DNA of 64,000 nucleotides from Pseudomonas sp. G.S.17. Its GTDB lineage: Bacteria; Pseudomonadota; Gammaproteobacteria; Pseudomonadales; Pseudomonadaceae. Positions 59,516 to 64,000 of the stretch are shown piece by piece. The position numbers were made by a program, and so were the translations under genes. The stretch's first letter is position 1, and each line of letters starts with the position of its first letter. Under the pieces are notes generated by a model. It did no database searches. It had not been told where the DNA came from and saw nothing but the letters and a program-made list of their open reading frames with translations. The stretch covers positions 6,173,493 through 6,237,492 of the forward strand of contig NZ_CP151076.1 of the NCBI RefSeq assembly GCF_038096165.1, read 5' to 3'.

Positions 59516-60885
59516 TATTTGCCGATGCAAAAGCTGGAAAATATTCGACCCAACAGGTCATCCGAGCTGAATGCTCCGGTAATTTCCGCCAGGGATTGCT
59601 GCGCCTGACGCAGATCTTCGGCCAATAACTCCCCGGCGCCCGCCAACGTCAGCTGCGCCCTGCCGTGTTCAAGCGAGCCACTGGCATGTCGTAGCGCCTC
59701 CAAATGGCGTCGACGTGCGCTGAAGCTGCTTTCAGAGGTCTGCTCGTAGCCCATGCAGGCCTTGAGATGCTCGCGCAGCAAATCCAGACCTTGCCCTTCC
59801 GCCTTGGCGCTAAGACTGATGGTCACGTGGCCATCGGCGCTGGTTTGCATCTCGATCAGATCGCCGCTCAAATCCGCCTTGTTGCGAATCAGGGTGACTT
59901 TGGCCGGATCAGGCCGCTGTTCGAGAAACTCGGGCCACAATGCAAAAGGATCCACAGCTTCCGGGGCGGTGGAATCGACCACCAACAAAATCCGATCGGC
60001 CTCGCCAATGGCTTTGAGCGCACGTTCCACGCCGATTTTCTCCACCTGATCCTCGGTATCGCGCAAACCCGCGGTGTCTACGACATGCAGCGGCATGCCA
60101 TCGATGTGGATATGTTCGCGCAGGATATCCCGGGTGGTACCGGCAATCTCGGTGACGATTGCCGCTTCCTTGCCTGCCAGTGCATTCAAGAGGCTCGATT
60201 TACCCGCGTTCGGCCGACCGGCGATGACCACGGTCATCCCGTCGCGTAATAGCGCGCCCTGCCCGGCTTCGCGCAGCACTGTGGATAACTCATCACGCAC
60301 CGCATCCAGCATATTCAGCACATGGCCATCGGCGAGAAAGTCGATTTCTTCTTCGGGAAAGTCTATTGCCGCTTCGACATAGATGCGCAGGCTGATCAAT
60401 TTCTCGGTCAAGTTATCCACACGCCGGGAAAAAGCACCCTGCAACGAGCGCAACGCATTGCGTGCGGCCTGGGCCGAACTGGCTTCAATCAGGTCGGCAA
60501 TCGCCTCGGCCTGGGCAAGGTCGAGCTTGTCGTTGAGGAATGCACGCTCGCTGAATTCACCCGGCCGCGCCAGGCGACTGCCCAGTTGCAGGCATCTTTG
60601 CAGCAGCATATCCAGAACCACAGGCCCGCCATGGCCTTGCAATTCGAGGACGTCTTCGCCGGTAAACGAGTTAGGTCCCGGAAAATACAAGGCGATGCCT
60701 TCGTCAATGACCTGCCCGGCTTCGTCAGCAAAGGGTCCGTAATGAGCAAAACGCGGTTTAAGTTCGCGGCCGGTAATAGCGGCTGCCGCCTTGCTCGCCA
60801 ACGGGCCGGATATACGCACAATGCCTACCCCGCCGCGGCCCTGGGCAGTGGCGATGGCAGCGATGGTTTCACGTGGGACATTCAT
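59515..60885 (-). CDS. mnmE: tRNA modification GTPase MnmE
   Basis: A 456-residue GTPase that builds the cmnm5 group on wobble uridine with MnmG. The N-terminal tetrahydrofolate-binding domain starts [14 protein letters not shown]. The inserted G domain has [12 protein letters not shown] and the switch TRDILREHI with DTAGLR. The last residues CIGK carry the catalytic Cys. I chose the ATG at 60885; an upstream in-frame start is not conserved. Confidence 0.97.
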   Translation of the reverse strand: MNVPRETIAAIATAQGRGGVGIVRISGPLASKAAAAITGRELKPRFAHYGPFADEAGQVIDEGIALYFPGPNSFTGEDVLELQGHGGPVVLDMLLQRCLQLGSRLARPGEFSERAFLNDKLDLAQAEAIADLIEASSAQAARNALRSLQGAFSRRVDNLTEKLISLRIYVEAAIDFPEEEIDFLADGHVLNMLDAVRDELSTVLREAGQGALLRDGMTVVIAGRPNAGKSSLLNALAGKEAAIVTEIAGTTRDILREHIHIDGMPLHVVDTAGLRDTEDQVEKIGVERALKAIGEADRILLVVDSTAPEAVDPFALWPEFLEQRPDPAKVTLIRNKADLSGDLIEMQTSADGHVTISLSAKAEGQGLDLLREHLKACMGYEQTSESSFSARRRHLEALRHASGSLEHGRAQLTLAGAGELLAEDLRQAQQSLAEITGAFSSDDLLGRIFSSFCIGK

Positions 60886-60915
60886 GGTCCGGCTCCTGGA
60901 GCAAATGACAGATAG

Positions 60916-60937
60916 CAAAACGCCCCACTAGGGGGCG
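60916..60937 (-). terminator. Terminator between yidC and mnmE
   Basis: On the minus strand the stem GGGGCG-(CTAG)-CGCCCC-type hairpin (60921-60937) is followed by TTTTGC. Confidence 0.7.
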
Positions 60938-60964
60938 CCTTGTACAACTTATTCACAGGTTAGA

Positions 60965-62647
60965 TCAGGCTTCTGCTTTCTTGGCAGCCGCTTCGATCTT
61001 GCGAGTGATGTACGCCTGCTGAGTAATGGACAAGGTGTTGTTCACAACCCAGTACAGAACCAGACCAGCCGGGAACCACAGGAAGAAGAAGGTGAAGATG
61101 ATTGGCATCAGCTTCATGACCTTCGCCTGCATCGGATCCGGAGGTGTAGGGTTCAAACGTTGCTGGATGAACATCGTGGCGCCCATGATGATCGGCAGGA
61201 TGAAGAACGGATCCTTGATCGACAGGTCGGTAATCCACAACAGCCACGGGGCCTGGCGCATTTCAACGCTTTCAAGCAGCACCCAGTACAGCGACAGGAA
61301 CACCGGCATTTGTACAAGGATAGGCAAGCATCCACCCAGTGGGTTGATCTTTTCCTTCTTGTACAACTCCATCATGGCTTGCGACATTTTCTGCCGGTCA
61401 TCGCCATGTTGCTCTTTCAGAATGGCGAGTTTCGGTGCAACTGCACGCATACGAGCCATGGATTTGTAGCTGGCTGCCGACAGAGGGAAGAAAAGCCCTT
61501 TGATCAGCATGGTCAGGAAGATAATCGACCAGCCCCAGTTACCCACAATGGCGTGGATGTGTTGCAGCAACCAGAAAATCGGTTGAGCGATGAACCACAG
61601 AATGCCGTAGTCGACCGTCAATTCCAGACCTGGGGATAACTCCTTGAGCACCGCCTGGCTTTTCGGGCCGGCATACAACGTAGCGGTCGCTTCACCTTTG
61701 GCACCTGGCGCAACGGTCAACGCCGGGCCAGTGAAACCAATGATGTAGTTGCCTTGGCTGTCCTTACGAGTGGTAACAGCATTGCTGTTGTTCTTGTCAG
61801 GAATCCAGGCCGTTACGAAGTAGTGCTGCAGCCATGCAACCCAACCACCTTGTACGGTTTCCTTGATCGAACCCTTGTCGATGTCTTTCATCGACACCTT
61901 TTTGTAGGGTTCCGAAGGTGTCCACAGAGCGGCACCCAGGTAAGTCGCGGTACCGGTAGCAGTGGTCGACGATGGATCGGAACTGGCGTCGCGCTTGAGT
62001 TGCGCGAACATGTTACCGGACCATGGCTGAGCGCTCTGGTTGTCGATCACATAGCTGACAACCAGGTCATACAGTCCGCGCTTGAAGGTAAAGCGCTTGA
62101 TGTAATTGACGCCGTTATCTGTGAATTTCAGATCAACGACCAACTGGTCCTGACCATCCACCAACTGATAAGACTTCTGTGCAGTCGAGTAAACAGGACG
62201 ACCAGCAGGTCGAGCGTCCGGGCCGTTGACGCCGGTCAGACCACTTTGCGCCAGAAAGATACGTTCGCCGCCGTTATCAAACAGCTGGAACGGAACGTCT
62301 GGATGGTCCTGACGACGTGGATAAAGCGGCAGTCGCAGCTGCACGACATCGCCACCAACCGGGTCGATTTCGAGATTGAGCACATCCGTTTTGACCTGGA
62401 TGAGATCTTTGCTGGTTGCAACCGGGGTTTCGATTGGAGCAGTCGCATCGCCGCTGGCGCTAGGAACATCGGCACTGGCAGAAGCGTTTGTACCAGCAGC
62501 CGTATCCGGAATAGCCGGTGCGGTGGTGCTGGCAGCAACATTCTGAGTCGGCAGGGCGGCCTGGCCGTAGTCTTGGTTCCATTTCAGAACCCCGACGTAG
62601 GTCACGATTGCCAGGGCGACGATCAGGATCGTGCGTTTAATATCCAT
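60965..62647 (-). CDS. yidC: Membrane protein insertase YidC
   Basis: A 560-residue insertase. An N-terminal membrane segment (RTILIVALAIVTYVGVLKW) is followed by a large periplasmic beta-sandwich domain. The C-terminal 200 residues hold the five membrane helices, including GWSIIFLTMLIKGLFFPLSAASYKSMARM with the conserved positive Lys/Arg groove and KEKINPLGGCLPILVQMPVFLSLY. It inserts proteins such as subunit c of ATP synthase. Confidence 0.98.
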   Translation of the reverse strand: MDIKRTILIVALAIVTYVGVLKWNQDYGQAALPTQNVAASTTAPAIPDTAAGTNASASADVPSASGDATAPIETPVATSKDLIQVKTDVLNLEIDPVGGDVVQLRLPLYPRRQDHPDVPFQLFDNGGERIFLAQSGLTGVNGPDARPAGRPVYSTAQKSYQLVDGQDQLVVDLKFTDNGVNYIKRFTFKRGLYDLVVSYVIDNQSAQPWSGNMFAQLKRDASSDPSSTTATGTATYLGAALWTPSEPYKKVSMKDIDKGSIKETVQGGWVAWLQHYFVTAWIPDKNNSNAVTTRKDSQGNYIIGFTGPALTVAPGAKGEATATLYAGPKSQAVLKELSPGLELTVDYGILWFIAQPIFWLLQHIHAIVGNWGWSIIFLTMLIKGLFFPLSAASYKSMARMRAVAPKLAILKEQHGDDRQKMSQAMMELYKKEKINPLGGCLPILVQMPVFLSLYWVLLESVEMRQAPWLLWITDLSIKDPFFILPIIMGATMFIQQRLNPTPPDPMQAKVMKLMPIIFTFFFLWFPAGLVLYWVVNNTLSITQQAYITRKIEAAAKKAEA

Positions 62648-62649
62648 GA

Positions 62650-62895
62650 TTACTCGGCCATCGAAGAAGAACGGGAGGTGGGGACAGGTGGAACCGGGTC
62701 ATAGCCACCGGCATTCCACGGATGACAGCGACCTAATCGACGAAAGGTCAGCCAGCCACCGCGTAGAAGGCCATGATTTTCAATGGCTTCATACGCGTAG
62801 CAGGAGCAACTGGGGTAGAAACGACAGTGACTGGCCATCAGCGGGCTGATGGCATAGCGGTAAAACTGGATCGGAACGAGCGCCAGCTTACGCAT
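62650..62895 (-). CDS. yidD: Membrane protein insertion efficiency factor YidD
   Basis: An 81-residue protein with the family pattern [34 protein letters not shown] and [18 protein letters not shown]. Its 5' end overlaps rnpA by eight bases and it precedes yidC by two. The cassette order is conserved in Pseudomonas. Confidence 0.95.
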   Translation of the reverse strand: MRKLALVPIQFYRYAISPLMASHCRFYPSCSCYAYEAIENHGLLRGGWLTFRRLGRCHPWNAGGYDPVPPVPTSRSSSMAE

Positions 62896-63289
62896 CGGTA
62901 CTGTCTACCCCTACAGTTTCGGTTTTTGCAGCAGGAGCCGGCTGACTACGCGCCAGACGCTTCCAGAGCTTGCCGAAATGCTGAATCAATTCGGGGTTTT
63001 CTATCTCACCCAACCCTTTGCGCGCGACAATCACGATATCCCAACCGACCAAATTATCTTGGTGTTGACGAAATGATTCGCGCATCAGGCGTTTCAAGCG
63101 GTTGCGCTCAACGGAGAGTTTGACGCTCTTTTTACCGATAACCAGCCCCAGACGGGGATGATCAAGGTCGTTATTGCGCGCAAGGAGCAGGAGATTTTTC
63201 CCCGGAACCTTGCCGGTAGGGGAGTCAAAGACTGCCTTGAAATGCCGGGGAGTAAGCAAACGCTTTTCCCGACTGAAGTCCTGACTCAC
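62888..63289 (-). CDS. rnpA: Ribonuclease P protein component
   Basis: A protein of about 133 residues that assists RNase P RNA in maturing tRNA 5' ends. The family signature is [17 protein letters not shown] start at the GTG at 63289 ([14 protein letters not shown]), as Pseudomonas homologues begin MVSxDF. The Shine-Dalgarno-like GGAGG overlaps that codon. The frame stays open into rpmH, but that is not coding. Confidence 0.9.
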   Translation of the reverse strand: MSQDFSREKRLLTPRHFKAVFDSPTGKVPGKNLLLLARNNDLDHPRLGLVIGKKSVKLSVERNRLKRLMRESFRQHQDNLVGWDIVIVARKGLGEIENPELIQHFGKLWKRLARSQPAPAAKTETVGVDSTDA

Positions 63290-63305
63290 CTCCAGTGCCG
63301 GATTA

Positions 63306-63440
63306 TCAAACTGCCAGACGCGCACGACCTTTGGCGCGGCGACGCGACAGGACGGCACGGCCGTTCTTGGTAGCCATGCGAGCACGGAAACCGTGAGTAC
63401 GAGCGCGTTTGATAGTGCTTGGTTGGAAAGTACGTTTCAT
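63306..63440 (-). CDS. rpmH: 50S ribosomal protein L34
   Basis: A 44-residue protein: [18 protein letters not shown], then [19 protein letters not shown]. It is the standard neighbour of dnaA and rnpA and forms part of the large subunit. The stop is 16 bp before the rnpA start. Confidence 0.97.
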   Translation of the reverse strand: MKRTFQPSTIKRARTHGFRARMATKNGRAVLSRRRAKGRARLAV

Positions 63441-64000
63441 GTCGTGTTACCTGGTTCGTCCACAACGGGCCGGAATGGCCCCCGTTTTAAGAGACCGGGG
63501 ATTCTAGAGAAACCGCGCGTCCAGGTCAATTTCCAACCAGGTTTTCCTTCATTTACTTCTTCAGGGCCTTTTTTGCCGATCCCTCAGATTGATTCGAAAT
63601 GGATGACGGCGCTAGATATAGAAATAAAGAAGGAAAGTATTTAAAGCTTCTTTATAAAGCTTATTAAAGCTAGGGAGGCACCTGTCTGTGGATAACTGAC
63701 CTCAGCCCAGTAAACACATAGCGTACAGAGAATGACAACACTGTCGAGAAACGGTGCTCTGCCTGTGCTGCGCTGTCGGAAAAGCTGTGCATGGAATGCG
63801 TTGTTATCCACAGGCTGGTTATCCACAGACTTTCGACCCGACTTATGCAGTGAGCTGAAGCACGGTTATCCACAGAGCTTATCCACATGCCGTCCGTCGC
63901 GTAATTTCCCCATAAAAGCCTGATTTCAAGCGTTCCGTAAGCAAGCTACATGTGGATAAGTCGCGCTCTGATCGTTACAATGGCCGATTGTTTTTGCCTC
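63441..64000. other. oriC: Chromosomal origin region (rpmH-dnaA intergenic, oriC)
   Basis: This region has six perfect TTATCCACA boxes: 63687-63695 (minus), 63804-63812, 63819-63827, 63866-63874, 63879-63887 (plus) and 63951-63959 (minus). An AT-rich stretch at 63614-63672 (opening AGATATAGAAAT) is the likely unwinding element. dnaA should begin just beyond the right edge. The rpmH promoter also lies here. Confidence 0.93.

Overview
The window comes from the chromosome of a Pseudomonas species, probably of the P. fluorescens group. The right third holds the conserved block around the Pseudomonas replication origin in the usual order: glmS-glmR-glmU, the complete F1Fo-ATP synthase operon atpIBEFHAGDC, parB-parA, rsmG-mnmG, mnmE, yidC-yidD-rnpA-rpmH. 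It ends in the rpmH-dnaA intergenic region, which carries six perfect DnaA boxes and an AT-rich stretch. dnaA itself would start just past the right edge. Protein sequences, the 611-residue GlmS and the Pseudomonas-type GlmR all fit this genus.

Region 1-11.9 kb is accessory and dominated by oxidoreductases paired with regulators: short-chain dehydrogenases (SDRs), zinc-independent quinone oxidoreductase-like enzymes, a SnoaL-like protein, an antibiotic-biosynthesis-monooxygenase-fold protein, an NmrA-type protein, three LysR and two AraC regulators. Three genes here are broken: an SDR at the left edge, the NmrA gene, and a decaying SDR copy that lies next to an intact paralogue and runs into a (CAC)15 tract. 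Region 11.9-22.1 kb holds two diverged IS1182-family elements in opposite orientation, each with a 4-bp target duplication. Between them lie a LysR regulator, an aldo/keto reductase, and a cassette of an apparently exported fumarylacetoacetase-fold protein, a MipA/OmpV outer-membrane protein and a two-component system.

Region 22.1-30.1 kb is a coherent uptake and catabolism locus: LysR, periplasmic amino-acid-type binding protein, two permeases, an argininosuccinate-lyase-family C-N lyase, an ATPase, a second AapP-like ATPase and an OprD-type porin. A dCache chemoreceptor follows. Its substrate is unknown; the lyase suggests an N-substituted aspartate or similar compound.

Region 32.6-39.1 kb is a mobile island at the glmS attachment site. 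It contains small hypothetical genes, a receiver-domain fragment, a complete IS66-family element (tnpA, tnpB, tnpC, near-perfect 22-bp ends, perfect 8-bp target duplication), a zinc-ribbon protein that may carry a PIN-like nuclease domain, and a lone TniQ-family gene. Tandem 18-bp repeats ending in 5'-TGT lie 23 bp from the glmS stop codon, exactly where a Tn7-like transposon end should be. No tnsA, tnsB, tnsC, left end or CRISPR array was found. This is the most interesting part of the window.

In the origin block, a Fur-type box and a FecI-FecR-TonB receptor iron-uptake cassette sit between mnmE and mnmG, two genes that are normally neighbours. The intergenic region upstream of mnmG carries its own AT-rich segment and five DnaA-box-like sites resembling the rpmH-dnaA region. 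Perfect DnaA boxes are also scattered through the 39-61 kb block at far above chance frequency.
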